From positions 1-64,000 of the forward strand of contig CAYXWH010000003.1 in NCBI GenBank assembly GCA_964468755.1: DNA of 64,000 nt. The letters are read 5' to 3'. A model generated the notes under the pieces. The model did not search any database. It had not been told where the DNA came from and saw nothing but the letters and a program-made list of their open reading frames with translations. Below are positions 1-7,545 of this stretch, piece after piece; positions within the stretch are counted from its first letter, which is position 1; every line of letters begins with the position of its first letter. Origin of the DNA: CAYXWH01 sp964468755. Its GTDB lineage: Bacteria; Chloroflexota; Dehalococcoidia; Dehalococcoidales; RBG-16-60-22. The translations under genes were made by a program, and so were the position numbers.

Positions 1-311
1 TGAGTAAGGTTATGACCAGTTAGACGGAGTTTCATCTATTGATATCTTTGGTGGTTCTACCTGAAGCTAGTGGTGGGGAAGGGGTATCAATAGGTAGAAC
101 TTTTCACGTGATATTTCAATTGCCCCTATAAAGGATGAAAATTATATTATCATCAAACAATCTTGATAGCAAAGTACTGGATAGAGAGATGAACTCATCC
201 TGATAATTGCTGGCATGTTCCATAGTCTTGACAATGGAATCGCTGAGGAATATGCTCAGTTTACAATGTACATGTTGACCCCTTCGGAATGTTGTGAAAA
301 GGTGGTTAATC
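1..311. other. Gene-poor left edge with att-like repeat
   Basis: I see no convincing gene in this stretch; the minus-strand frame across 116-487 has no family resemblance and overlaps the real gene that starts at 312. It does hold two structures. A 14-base copy of the tRNA-Leu 3' end lies at 71-84, and two interleaved inverted-repeat pairs lie around it (36-44 with 85-93, and 54-61 with 93-100). A weak run of A and T follows, but no promoter stands out. Confidence 0.5.
71..84. repeat. Direct repeat of tRNA-Leu 3' end (possible att site)
   Basis: The 14 bases TGGTGGGGAAGGGG recur exactly at 1648-1661, where they are the CCA tail, discriminator and 3' acceptor strand of the minus-strand tRNA-Leu gene. 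The copy has the same orientation and lies on the 3' side of the tRNA, as expected for the far attachment site of an element that integrated into the tRNA 3' end. No integrase is present between the two copies, so this could be a remnant, or a coincidence in a G-rich sequence. Confidence 0.4.
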
Positions 312-863
312 ATGACGCTGATACCAGCCTTTGAAGTCGGCCTTTGGAATGCTTGGATTCTAACAACTTTTCTGTTCCTTTTTATTATGCTATCAGGACT
401 ACTGCCCAAAGATATAGGTAAGAGAATAACTCCCAACACGGGAGATAATAAAAACCGCAGGGTAATGTTGGTAGTGTTTTTCACCATGATAATTTACTCC
501 ATTTTCTTGCCACTTAAACTGGGGACGGTATGGTTCTATGCCGGGCTTGCTGTTTACGTTCTAGGGTTCATCATCTCTATCGCAGCCCTGTTTAGTATTT
601 CAGCCACAAAACCCGGTGAGCCATTTACCACTGGAATGTATCGTTACTCAAGGCATCCAATAGCTCTAGGCACTTTATTACCGTTCATAGGTACCGGTAT
701 AGCTGCCGCTTCATGGCTTCTCCTGCTACTTTCAGTAATTATGATGGTCATATCACACTTCTTAGCAATGAACGAAGAGAGTGCGACTACTAATAAATTT
801 GGCGCTGCCTACCGTGAATATATGGAAAGGACTCCAAGGTGGATAGGAATACCAAAATCCTAG
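312..863 (+). CDS. Isoprenylcysteine carboxyl methyltransferase-like membrane protein
   Basis: This 183-residue integral membrane protein resembles the ICMT / phospholipid methyltransferase superfamily, which moves a methyl group from SAM to a lipid or small hydrophobic acceptor in the membrane. About four hydrophobic segments are visible. The family signature is RYSRHPIALG near residue 113, followed by NEE and then FGAAYREYMERTPRW at the C-terminus; the RHP and E-R pair are the SAM-site hallmarks. An upstream GTG at 294 is in frame, but ATG 312 is preferred because GGTGG sits six bases before it. The acceptor is unknown. The next gene, 24 bases downstream, is also a methyltransferase, so the two are probably co-transcribed. 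The base composition looks richer in A and T than in the rest of the window, and with the flanking tRNA repeat this hints at transfer. Confidence 0.72.
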   Translation: MTLIPAFEVGLWNAWILTTFLFLFIMLSGLLPKDIGKRITPNTGDNKNRRVMLVVFFTMIIYSIFLPLKLGTVWFYAGLAVYVLGFIISIAALFSISATKPGEPFTTGMYRYSRHPIALGTLLPFIGTGIAAASWLLLLLSVIMMVISHFLAMNEESATTNKFGAAYREYMERTPRWIGIPKS

Positions 864-887
864 CCATTTCATAAAGGAGATGCGTAT

Positions 888-1517
888 ATGAGTAATTCAA
901 AGACAAAACTCCCGCAACCAATGCTACCCAGAGGATTGGCTGGTCATATTATAGCTTGGATGATGCCACTCGGCCATAGCTCGATATACAAACGTGTATC
1001 TAAGGTTTTGAATCTGCAACCTGAAGATGACCTTGCTGAGGTTGCCTGCGGTGGTGGACATTTCCTGAAGAAATTTGCATCTCACGTCCGTAGTGTTGCT
1101 GGCCTTGACCTCTCTGATGTTCAGGTTAAAATGGCCAATCGCAAGCTCAGGAGCCGTATTGCAGCAGGAACCGCAGAAATCATACTGGGTGACGCATCGC
1201 AGTTGCCCTGGGAAGACAACAGATTCAGCGTAGTCACGACAATGGGAAGCATAATGGGTTTCCCCAAGCCTTTGGAGTCGCTGAAGGAAATGCACCGCGT
1301 GCTCCGTTCTGGTGGAAGAGCTGTTGTTAGTATAGAGAACAATGCTGAAGATGGAAAAGATTATTCGAAGTATGCCGAGAAATGGGGGATGTGGGTCTGG
1401 ACAGAAGAAGAGGTACTGACAATTATGAAAGAAGCTGGATTTTCAGAGATTTCCGTCATCTATGAAAAAGAGCTCGGGATACCCAAAATGATGATTGTAC
1501 GGGGTCTCAAACAATAG
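888..1517 (+). CDS. Class I SAM-dependent methyltransferase (UbiE/Methyltransf_11 type)
   Basis: This soluble 209-residue protein has a Rossmann-type methyltransferase fold. Motif I is EVACGGGHFL near residues 51-60, the acidic end of strand 2 is GLDLSDVQ, motif II is GDASQLPW near residue 104, and HRVLRSGGRAVV matches the post-III motif of the UbiE-like group. AAAGGAG lies seven bases before the ATG. The substrate cannot be read from the sequence. Its neighbour is a membrane methyltransferase, so a shared lipid or quinone-like substrate, or detoxification of a small hydrophobic compound, is possible. The family call is firm; the specific function is unknown. Confidence 0.8.
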   Translation: MSNSKTKLPQPMLPRGLAGHIIAWMMPLGHSSIYKRVSKVLNLQPEDDLAEVACGGGHFLKKFASHVRSVAGLDLSDVQVKMANRKLRSRIAAGTAEIILGDASQLPWEDNRFSVVTTMGSIMGFPKPLESLKEMHRVLRSGGRAVVSIENNAEDGKDYSKYAEKWGMWVWTEEEVLTIMKEAGFSEISVIYEKELGIPKMMIVRGLKQ

Positions 1518-1950
1518 CAATCTCACTGAGGTACCAAGAATTCAGCAATCGTAACAGTAGCTACAATTATAATTTGAACATAGTAGTATGTTACTTAGCT
1601 CTGTGAACAAATTGGCATCATACTGACTACTTTTGAACACCAAAAGATGGTGGGGAAGGGGGGACTCGAACCCCCACGTCTTTCGACACGTGATCCTAAG
1701 TCACGCCCGTCTGCCAGTTCCGGCACTCCCCCAAATAAAAGTCGTTACCCTGCCTGCTGTATTTTACCATAAGCCTTCACTTGAGGCTAGATGAATTCAT
1801 AACAACTCCGTCAAATATCTTTACCCATTGTTTACATGCCAGACCGCCATGTTTATGACTTGTTTCTCCCTCAGCGGTTACACTTGAAACTGACTGTAAT
1901 AGCAACAGTTAACTCTGACCTATTTCCGCTATTTGAACCGGGGGAAACAA
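1518..1950. other. Intergenic region around tRNA-Leu
   Basis: Apart from the tRNA itself I see nothing coding. The 130 bases at 1518-1647 are A+T-rich and would hold the left flank of the tRNA attachment site. The stretch at 1733-1950 must hold the tRNA promoter on the minus strand; a TAAAAT-like -10 is present near 1765-1770, but its -35 is weak. Confidence 0.4.
1648..1732 (-). tRNA. tRNA-Leu (anticodon UAG)
   Basis: Read on the minus strand, the 85 bases fold into a cloverleaf. The acceptor GGGGGAG pairs with CTTCCCC, the anticodon stem CGTGA/TCACG carries loop CTTAGGA with anticodon TAG (plus-strand CTA at 1696-1698), a long class II variable arm follows, and the T arm is GGGGGTTCGAGTCCCCC. 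The CCA end is encoded at 1648-1650. The long variable arm and the anticodon agree on leucine. Confidence 0.96.
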
Positions 1951-2289
1951 ATGTCAATGGTCATGCCAAGCACTCGTCTCAAACAGCTCAGCTACCTTGT
2001 TGAGGCCAGTCACTACCAGTCCTCAGACATGATGGCAAAGGTGGCCTACGTATTTCTTCAGCTACTTGACCTGATACTGACACTCGTCGGCACATCTCTC
2101 GGCTTCTCAGAATTAAATGTAGTAATGAGAAGCATTCTCCACAATCCTTTCCAGCTGGTTATGGTCAAGGTGGTTATCCCCTTGGTCATCGCCCGGTTTG
2201 TTCCCGGAAAGTATCTGATACCGGCTATTGTATTACTGTCGCTGGTGGTATGCTGGGACATCAAGCAACTTTTGTTCCTTTTGTTCTGA
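1951..2289 (+). CDS. Small integral membrane protein, DUF5658-like
   Basis: This protein of about 112 residues has three hydrophobic segments. They begin with FLQLLDLILTLVG near residue 34, then a segment with VVIPLVIARFVPGKYLIPAI, and end with a hydrophobic tail LFLLF. The order 'LDLILT...G..E.N...R...' resembles the DUF5658 family of short bacterial and archaeal membrane proteins of unknown function. ATG 1951 was chosen over the in-frame TTG 1933 because CGGGGGA lies just ahead of it. No function can be assigned. Confidence 0.55.
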   Translation: MSMVMPSTRLKQLSYLVEASHYQSSDMMAKVAYVFLQLLDLILTLVGTSLGFSELNVVMRSILHNPFQLVMVKVVIPLVIARFVPGKYLIPAIVLLSLVVCWDIKQLLFLLF

Positions 2290-2411
2290 TTTGTGCCCCG
2301 CTACTTGCTCAACAATCAAAGTATACCCTTGAAGAACCTGCCTCACCGAAAGGGCACCGGTCTAGCAATTCCTTCGCAGATAGTAAGTATCCGCATTTAT
2401 TTGAGTAAAAA

Positions 2412-2479
2412 CCCCCAGTGGAAATAGGTATGTACCTTCATGCCGACATAGTCCATAGTTCCTATACTCCACATGGGGG
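2412..2479 (+). promoter_or_regulatory. Imperfect hairpin covering the RBS of the next gene
   Basis: Three consecutive helices can form: CCCCC 2412-2416 with GGGGG 2475-2479, GTGGA 2418-2422 with TCCAC 2468-2472, and ATAGG 2424-2428 with CCTAT 2461-2465. They are separated by one- to two-base internal loops. The last arm contains the only purine-rich ribosome site (GGGGGA) in front of the GTG at 2492. In RNA this could hide the start of the helix-turn-helix gene; in DNA it could be a long operator. Confidence 0.45.
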
Positions 2480-2491
2480 ATTATTAATACT

Positions 2492-2731
2492 GTGAATGCG
2501 CTGCTAACCGACAACCAATCATTACCCGGCTTTCAAGTCAGGAAGCTCCGCGTATCCCGGATGCTTACCCGGCAGGAACTGGCACAGATGGCCGGTGTTT
2601 CCCCGGAGGACGTTGATTTGGTTGAGAATGACTTACCGGTCCCCAGTGAGACGATGCTCGATATCACCGGGGCACTGCGCGTCAGCAATGCCAACGGTGC
2701 GGAAAGAATCCTGGAACTGACCAGGCTGTAG
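2492..2731 (+). CDS. Small XRE-type helix-turn-helix protein
   Basis: This 79-residue protein is essentially one Cro/C1-type DNA-binding domain. The pattern 'VRKLRVSRMLTRQELAQMAG' followed by 'VSPEDVDLVEND' (residues 16-48) matches helices 1-4 of the XRE fold, and 'PSETMLDITGALRV' is the closing helix. There is no effector domain, so it probably acts as a simple dimeric repressor or activator. The start is GTG, with a G-rich site inside the upstream hairpin. The next gene begins 22 bases downstream and may be in the same transcript. Its target is unknown. Confidence 0.7.
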   Translation: MNALLTDNQSLPGFQVRKLRVSRMLTRQELAQMAGVSPEDVDLVENDLPVPSETMLDITGALRVSNANGAERILELTRL

Positions 2732-2753
2732 CCAGTAGCAGAGATATTACGCC

Positions 2754-3218
2754 ATGAATAACCTGAGACCACCGATAACAGTGTCTGACCAGAAGCCCCA
2801 CCAGGCTAAGATGGATAACCGTTGCCTGGACATAGAACTGGCTCATCTCAGAAACGCCGTCGCCGAAGTGCAACGGATTCGCACCAGCATACAGCGGGAG
2901 CTGGAGCTGGTAAAACAGATACGCGCCGATACTGAGCGATACCAGCAGGAAACTGAAGCCAGGGCACGCAGCCAGTACCAGATAACTATGCTCCAGGCCC
3001 GCACAGGTATCCGCAAGGAGATAGCTGGATTAAAACGCCGGGCGAGTGAGGAAATTCAAAAAATGCTTGGTGAAATGCACCTGCTCCGTCTGGCCGCGCA
3101 GAAAGAGCTGGATACGCAACGAAAACTACACAGTGCTTACCGTATCAATGCCTTATCTATCGCCTGTCAGGACAGCGTCTGCTCAGAACCGGTAGCAGAA
3201 CAAGAAGTCGGCGTGTGA
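2754..3218 (+). CDS. Hypothetical coiled-coil protein
   Basis: I do not recognise this 154-residue protein. From about residue 25 to 130 it is almost wholly helical and charged, with heptad-like spacing (for example VQRIRTSIQRELELVKQI, then RKEIAGLKRRASEEIQKML), so it should form a coiled coil. There is no signal peptide or membrane segment. The 22-base gap from the preceding helix-turn-helix gene suggests one transcript. A structural or scaffolding role is possible but unsupported. Confidence 0.5.
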   Translation: MNNLRPPITVSDQKPHQAKMDNRCLDIELAHLRNAVAEVQRIRTSIQRELELVKQIRADTERYQQETEARARSQYQITMLQARTGIRKEIAGLKRRASEEIQKMLGEMHLLRLAAQKELDTQRKLHSAYRINALSIACQDSVCSEPVAEQEVGV

Positions 3219-3418
3219 CCGGGCGCTATCGCCGTCTGCTCGCAACCTGCCACTGCTATTAACCGCTTACCATCATTCCTTTCGCATAGACATTTCCCCG
3301 ATTCTTCCCACTGCCACTGGTTACCGATAGTCTTCATAAATCTTTATCCATCACCCCCTTTAAGCCGGTTGCATATTGAGGTAAAATAGTTATAGAGTCA
3401 ACCTGACAGGAGGACAAG

Positions 3419-3691
3419 ATGAAATTGTGGCAGGTTGTGGTAAGTACTATCGGTACCATCGTGCTTATTGCACCGGTTCTCTCCGCCTGCGGACCGAGTG
3501 CGGAAGAGAAGGCGTATCAGGAGGCTTACTACAAGGCGCTCGAGGAATATCAACAGCAGATGGAGGAATATCAGAAAAACCAGGAGGAATATCAGCAGGC
3601 ACTTGCCGAAGGGCTGGAAGAGTACCTGAAAGCATATCAGGATTACCAGCAGAAACTTCAACAGAAGAAACTGGAAGCACTTGAGGAGTAA
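3419..3691 (+). CDS. Small lipoprotein with YQ/EEY-rich helical repeat
   Basis: This 90-residue protein has a type II signal peptide: basic start MKLW, a hydrophobic core, and lipobox LSAC with the cysteine at residue 24. It would therefore be lipid-anchored outside the membrane. The mature part is a degenerate repeat of about seven residues rich in Y, Q and E (EEYQQQM, EEYQKNQ, EEYQQAL, EEYLKAY) and should be one long amphipathic helix. AGGAGG lies seven bases before the ATG. The coding strand is clear because the other two overlapping frames read the same repeat as low-complexity sequence. No function is recognisable. Confidence 0.75.
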   Translation: MKLWQVVVSTIGTIVLIAPVLSACGPSAEEKAYQEAYYKALEEYQQQMEEYQKNQEEYQQALAEGLEEYLKAYQDYQQKLQQKKLEALEE

Positions 3692-3844
3692 AAGGATAGC
3701 CAATAAGCATCATGAGCACCGGGCATTTACATGAAGCCAGCCCTTGGTTTCATTGGGTGATATTTTATCTTCCCATTCCATAGCCTATAGTATGCCACGC
3801 CTCATGTTTTTGGAAAATCCACCGGAAATTCAGGTAGTGACAGT

Positions 3845-4513
3845 TTGGTGAATAGTATAATCAGGCAAAATGTCAGGCAAATACTGGAGGGATTACCCGC
3901 CAGCGTAGAACTGGTGGCTGCCGGCAAAACAAGAGACCCCAAAGAAATCCTGGAAGCAATTGAAGCCGGGATAGGGATTATCGGTGAAAATTATGTTCAG
4001 GAAGCGGAACGGGCATACCAGTCTATCGGTAACCGGGTAGCCTGGCATCTCATCGGGCACCTGCAGAAGAACAAGGTCAAAAAGGCGGTAGCCTTGTTTG
4101 ACATGATCGAGACTGTTGATTCCATTGAAATTGCCAGGGAAATTGATAAAAATTGCGCTCAAATCGGCAAAGTAATGCCGGTGCTTATCGAGATTAACAG
4201 TGGCCGCGAAAAACAGAAAACCGGTGTAGTACCGGAACATGCCGAAGCACTTATCCGGGAAACCTCAACACTGCCTCATATTAGCGTAAAGGGGCTGATG
4301 ACCATGGGGCCCCGTTTCGGTAATCCGGAAGACGCCAGGCCATATTTCGTGGCAACGAAGCAGCTCTTTGACCGCATCAAGAGTCTTAACTTAGCCAATG
4401 TAGAAATGGAATACCTCTCCATGGGCATGACCAACACGTACAGGGTAGCTATTGAGGAGGGTACCAATATGGTGCGAATTGGTACCAGGATATTCGGGGA
4501 CAGGGGCAAATAG
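3845..4513 (+). CDS. yggS: YggS/PLPBP-family pyridoxal phosphate homeostasis protein
   Basis: This 222-residue single-domain TIM-barrel protein binds pyridoxal 5'-phosphate and buffers the free vitamin B6 pool; no enzymatic reaction is established for the family. Family motifs are 'LVAAGKTRDPKEI' near residue 24 (the lysine position normally binds PLP), 'GENYVQEAERAY', 'WHLIGHLQKNKVKKA', 'SGREKQKTGV', 'GLMTMGP' and the C-terminal 'LSMGMTNTYRVAIEEGTNMVRIGTRIFG'-type block (seen in two parts). The usual SMGMS(x)D is SMGMTNTY here. The start is TTG 3845 or GTG 3848, with no strong ribosome site. The gene stands alone on the plus strand; it is usually near divisome genes in other bacteria, but not here. 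Confidence 0.9.
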   Translation: MVNSIIRQNVRQILEGLPASVELVAAGKTRDPKEILEAIEAGIGIIGENYVQEAERAYQSIGNRVAWHLIGHLQKNKVKKAVALFDMIETVDSIEIAREIDKNCAQIGKVMPVLIEINSGREKQKTGVVPEHAEALIRETSTLPHISVKGLMTMGPRFGNPEDARPYFVATKQLFDRIKSLNLANVEMEYLSMGMTNTYRVAIEEGTNMVRIGTRIFGDRGK

Positions 4514-4611
4514 CGAGACCAGCAGCCATAACGCCACCCGTCACTGGTACCCCTATTTCATGAAGATGAATATACCATATTGAAAATGGTCGTATGGTGA
4601 TTTAGAATTCA

Positions 4612-4624
4612 AACGGTGACCGTT
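4612..4624. promoter_or_regulatory. Perfect palindrome upstream of the stress-protein gene
   Basis: AACGGT and ACCGTT flank a single central G, giving a perfect 6+6 inverted repeat 34 bases before the next start codon. This is the size and position of a repressor or activator site. A second inverted repeat, ACCATA 4574-4579 with TATGGT 4593-4598, lies just upstream. No cognate regulator is evident. Confidence 0.35.
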
Positions 4625-4657
4625 ACATCGAGACAGCACCTGTAGCCAAATCAGGTT

Positions 4658-5509
4658 ATGTACGAAAAAATATTGGTCCCACTGGACGGTTCTCCACTAG
4701 CCGAGGCAGCCCTGCCTGGTGCCGAGGAACTTGCCGGTCGGCTGGGCTCTGAGATTATCCTGCTCTCAATAAGCGAATCAACCGAGGCTGAGGAATACCT
4801 TAAGTACCAGATTTATATTGAATGTAAAGTTGAAGAGATCAGGAAACACGCCCGAAAATACCTGGATAAATCGACAGGCAAAGATATTACAGTAACCCCG
4901 GTAGTCGTGGTCGGTCACCCGGCTGAAGAGGTAATACGTTACGCCAACCGGAAAGCCATCGATATTATCGTGATGACCACCCACGGAAGTTCCGGCATCA
5001 AACGCTGGGCTCTGGGCAGGATGGCGGATAAAGTAGTACGAGCTACCGACCGGCCGGTAGCCCTTATTAGAGCCAGGACCCCTTACTCTGATATTGCCCG
5101 AAAAAGCATTACGCGCAAGGCACTGGTATCACTGGACGGGTCAGAAGCCAGTGAAGCCGTAATACCCTTCATCCAGGAGTTCGCCAAGCGGCTTCAGACG
5201 CAGGTCACTCTAATACAGGTAGTACCCCGGAGCTACCGCGTTTTTGCCGATGCCGAATCGTATATGGAAAAGGTAAGAGAGCATTTTCAAAGCAAAGGCA
5301 TTACCACAAACTCGATAGTAAGAATGGGGGCTGCGGCTGAGGAGATTATCAAAATCGCCGATGAAATTAAAACCGATATCGTAGCCATGTCCACTCACGG
5401 AAGGTCCGGCATCGGCCGGTGGTCAATCGGGAGTGTTGCCGACAAGGTACTGCGGGGAGGTAATACGCCGGTACTCCTGGTAAAGACTCCGGGAAACGCA
5501 ACCGGATAA
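4658..5509 (+). CDS. Universal stress protein with two UspA domains
   Basis: This 283-residue cytosolic protein is two tandem UspA folds, residues 1-140 and 152-280. Each begins with the strand motif KILVPLDGS or KALVSLDGS. The nucleotide-site region is THGSSGIKRWALGR in domain 1 and THGRSGIGRWSIGS in domain 2. In ATP-binding members the conserved pattern ends in G followed by S or T; domain 2 keeps this (GS) and domain 1 has GR, so only the second domain may bind ATP in the classical way. The two-domain form can dimerise within one chain. It is expressed alone, facing purA on the opposite strand, with a palindrome in its upstream region. Confidence 0.88.
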   Translation: MYEKILVPLDGSPLAEAALPGAEELAGRLGSEIILLSISESTEAEEYLKYQIYIECKVEEIRKHARKYLDKSTGKDITVTPVVVVGHPAEEVIRYANRKAIDIIVMTTHGSSGIKRWALGRMADKVVRATDRPVALIRARTPYSDIARKSITRKALVSLDGSEASEAVIPFIQEFAKRLQTQVTLIQVVPRSYRVFADAESYMEKVREHFQSKGITTNSIVRMGAAAEEIIKIADEIKTDIVAMSTHGRSGIGRWSIGSVADKVLRGGNTPVLLVKTPGNATG

Positions 5510-5545
5510 TCATATTAACTCAAACAGCCAGAGACGGTTCCCCTA

Positions 5546-6832
5546 TCAGAAGAGTTTCGTTTTAATGATGGTCTGCTCCCGTCCCTGCCCCACGGAGATA
5601 ACACTAATCGGACAGGACAGCAGTCCCTCTATTCTTTCCAGGTAGCGCCGGGCTTCTTCGGGAAGACGACTGTACTGTTGAATGTCTACCGTAGCTGACA
5701 GCCAGCCCGGCAACTCCTCGTACACCGGCTGGCACCTGGCTAAAGCCGCCGCGCTGGCTGGAAAGTAATCAATCACCTTGCCATCCAGTTGGTACGCCAC
5801 GCATATCTTCAGGCTGGGCATGGTATCAAACACGTCCAATCGGGTAATTGCCGCACCGGTAAAGCCGTTTACCTGGTGGCTGTGCCTGGCGGCAACAACG
5901 TCAAACCACCCACAGCGACGGGCACGCCCGGTGGTAGTTCCATATTCATGGGCCAGCTCTCGAATCAGTTCCCCGGTTTCGTCCTTTAATTCAGTGGGCA
6001 TCGGGCCACCACCAACTCTGGTGCAGTATGCCTTGAACACACCCAGCAGCTGCCCAATACTGGTAGGACTCATCCCGGTGCCCAGACAGGCACCTCCGGC
6101 GAGTGGCGACGAAGAGGTAGTATAGGGATAGGAACCGAAATCAGGGTCAAGTAACGCCCCCTGGGCTCCCTCCAGTAGAATTGCGTCATCTCGCTGCAAC
6201 GCTTCCGACAATATTGGACTGATATCACGAATATGAGGAGCCAGCCGCTCTCCGTACCGGCAGTACTGGCTATAAATATCGTCCAGCGAGAGAGGACTAC
6301 TCCCATAGACCCTGGTCAAAATGGCATTCTTATGGTCAAGTACGCTGCTTAGTCGTTCAAAAAAGGACTCCCTGTCCAGAAGATCACCAACCCTGATGCC
6401 CAGTCGGGCAACTTTGTCCGCGAAGGCGGGACCGATACCTTTGCGGGTGGTGCCGATTGCCTTGCCTCCCCGGGCCTCTTCCTCCAGTCCATCGAGCAGG
6501 AGGTGGTACGGCATAATCAGATGTGCCCGGTCACTGATGTACAATCGCGAGGTATCAACCCCCCGCTGATTTAATGTGTCCATTTCCTCAATAAACACTG
6601 CCGGATTAACTACCACGCCATTACCTATTAAAGAGATAGCCCGTGGAGAAAATATCCCTGACGGAATGAGGTGAAGCTTGAACTCGCCAAGAGGATTTAC
6701 AACCGTGTGTCCGGCATTATCCCCGCCGGAAAAACGCACCACAAATCTGGCTTGCTCAGCCAGTAAGTCGACTATTTTTCCTTTGCCTTCGTCGCCCCAC
6801 TGAGCCCCAATGACCGCAATAACCGGCATCAT
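5546..6832 (-). CDS. purA: Adenylosuccinate synthase
   Basis: This 428-residue cytosolic enzyme joins IMP and aspartate using GTP, the first committed step from IMP to AMP. The P-loop-like GDEGKGK is near residue 13 (preceding Gln-Trp, aspartate at the catalytic position), followed by GGDNAGHTVV, GTTRKGIGPAF (IMP site), EGAQGALLD, TGRARRCGW and the C-terminal GTP-specificity loop around SVGQGRE. The length matches the family. GGGAGG lies just before ATG 6832; the second ATG, one codon on, is equally possible. It is last in a run with the inositol-lipid genes, 62 bases after the CDP-alcohol transferase, so it probably shares their transcript. Confidence 0.97.
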   Translation of the reverse strand: MMPVIAVIGAQWGDEGKGKIVDLLAEQARFVVRFSGGDNAGHTVVNPLGEFKLHLIPSGIFSPRAISLIGNGVVVNPAVFIEEMDTLNQRGVDTSRLYISDRAHLIMPYHLLLDGLEEEARGGKAIGTTRKGIGPAFADKVARLGIRVGDLLDRESFFERLSSVLDHKNAILTRVYGSSPLSLDDIYSQYCRYGERLAPHIRDISPILSEALQRDDAILLEGAQGALLDPDFGSYPYTTSSSPLAGGACLGTGMSPTSIGQLLGVFKAYCTRVGGGPMPTELKDETGELIRELAHEYGTTTGRARRCGWFDVVAARHSHQVNGFTGAAITRLDVFDTMPSLKICVAYQLDGKVIDYFPASAAALARCQPVYEELPGWLSATVDIQQYSRLPEEARRYLERIEGLLSCPISVISVGQGREQTIIKTKLF

Positions 6833-6894
6833 TTGCCTCCCGTATAATCAAATTTCACTATCTAGCCACTTAAATTTTACATCAAATACCGGTG

Positions 6895-7497
6895 CTATTT
6901 AACCTTTGTCGACCGCCAGACATGAAATAATCTCTGCCCGGCAGTAACAATACTAAGTAAGGTGATAACACTCAGGGCAATAATTATGGCATAATCAAAC
7001 CGGCTCAATAAAAGTCCCAGTGCCAGTACAATCACGCGTTCCGCCCGGGTGAATACGCCCACACTACCATCAAGACCCAGCGCCTCCGCCCTGGACCTGA
7101 GGTAGCTGACTGTAAAAGACGTAATGAGTGCCAGCCCCACCAGCAGACTCCCCATAACCATCTGTTCACGGGCGAATACCACCAGCAAGCCCAGCAATAT
7201 TGCCGCCTCAGCCAGCCGGTCAAGGGTAGAATCGAGTACCGCACCGAAACGGGTAACCCGGTTGGTCAATCGAGCTAAAGCGCCGTCAAGCATGTCGCAG
7301 AGTCCGGCAACCAGGACTACCCAACCGGCGGCAAAAAGATATCCAAACGCCACCAGCACCGCGGCGCCGACACTCAGCAAAAAACCGATTATGGTGATGG
7401 TATTGGGAGTTAAGCGGGTCTTTGCCAAGAGCCGGACTAATGGCCAGGTGAGGCAATTGGCTACGGTCTTACGAACGTCGGTTAAGGTTATCATCAT
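6895..7497 (-). CDS. CDP-alcohol phosphatidyltransferase, phosphatidylinositol-phosphate-synthase-like
   Basis: This 200-residue membrane enzyme has about six transmembrane helices. The CDP-alcohol transferase signature D-x2-D-G-x2-A-R-x8-G-x3-D-x3-D is complete (CDMLDGALAR, then FGAVLDSTLDR) near residues 67-92. The text around it, and the later SYLRSRAEALGL and RAERVIV, closely resemble the mycobacterial enzyme that makes phosphatidylinositol phosphate from CDP-diacylglycerol and inositol-3-phosphate. The neighbours fit: inositol-3-phosphate synthase supplies the acceptor and the adjacent PimA-like enzyme would use the product. By sequence alone a phosphatidylglycerophosphate synthase is possible, but the context argues against it. 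Confidence 0.82.
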   Translation of the reverse strand: MMITLTDVRKTVANCLTWPLVRLLAKTRLTPNTITIIGFLLSVGAAVLVAFGYLFAAGWVVLVAGLCDMLDGALARLTNRVTRFGAVLDSTLDRLAEAAILLGLLVVFAREQMVMGSLLVGLALITSFTVSYLRSRAEALGLDGSVGVFTRAERVIVLALGLLLSRFDYAIIIALSVITLLSIVTAGQRLFHVWRSTKVK

Positions 7498-7545
7498 TCA
7501 GGGCTATTCAGAAGCGCCATGACCAATCTTCAGTCATACTTTATG

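Noticed and set aside
116..487. 123-codon minus-strand frame at the left edge
   Set aside because: It overlaps the membrane methyltransferase on the other strand, has no ribosome site and no family-like sequence.
3427..3719. Overlapping frames in the lipoprotein region on both strands
   Set aside because: They read the same repetitive DNA out of frame. Only 3419-3691 has a signal peptide, a lipobox and a strong ribosome site.
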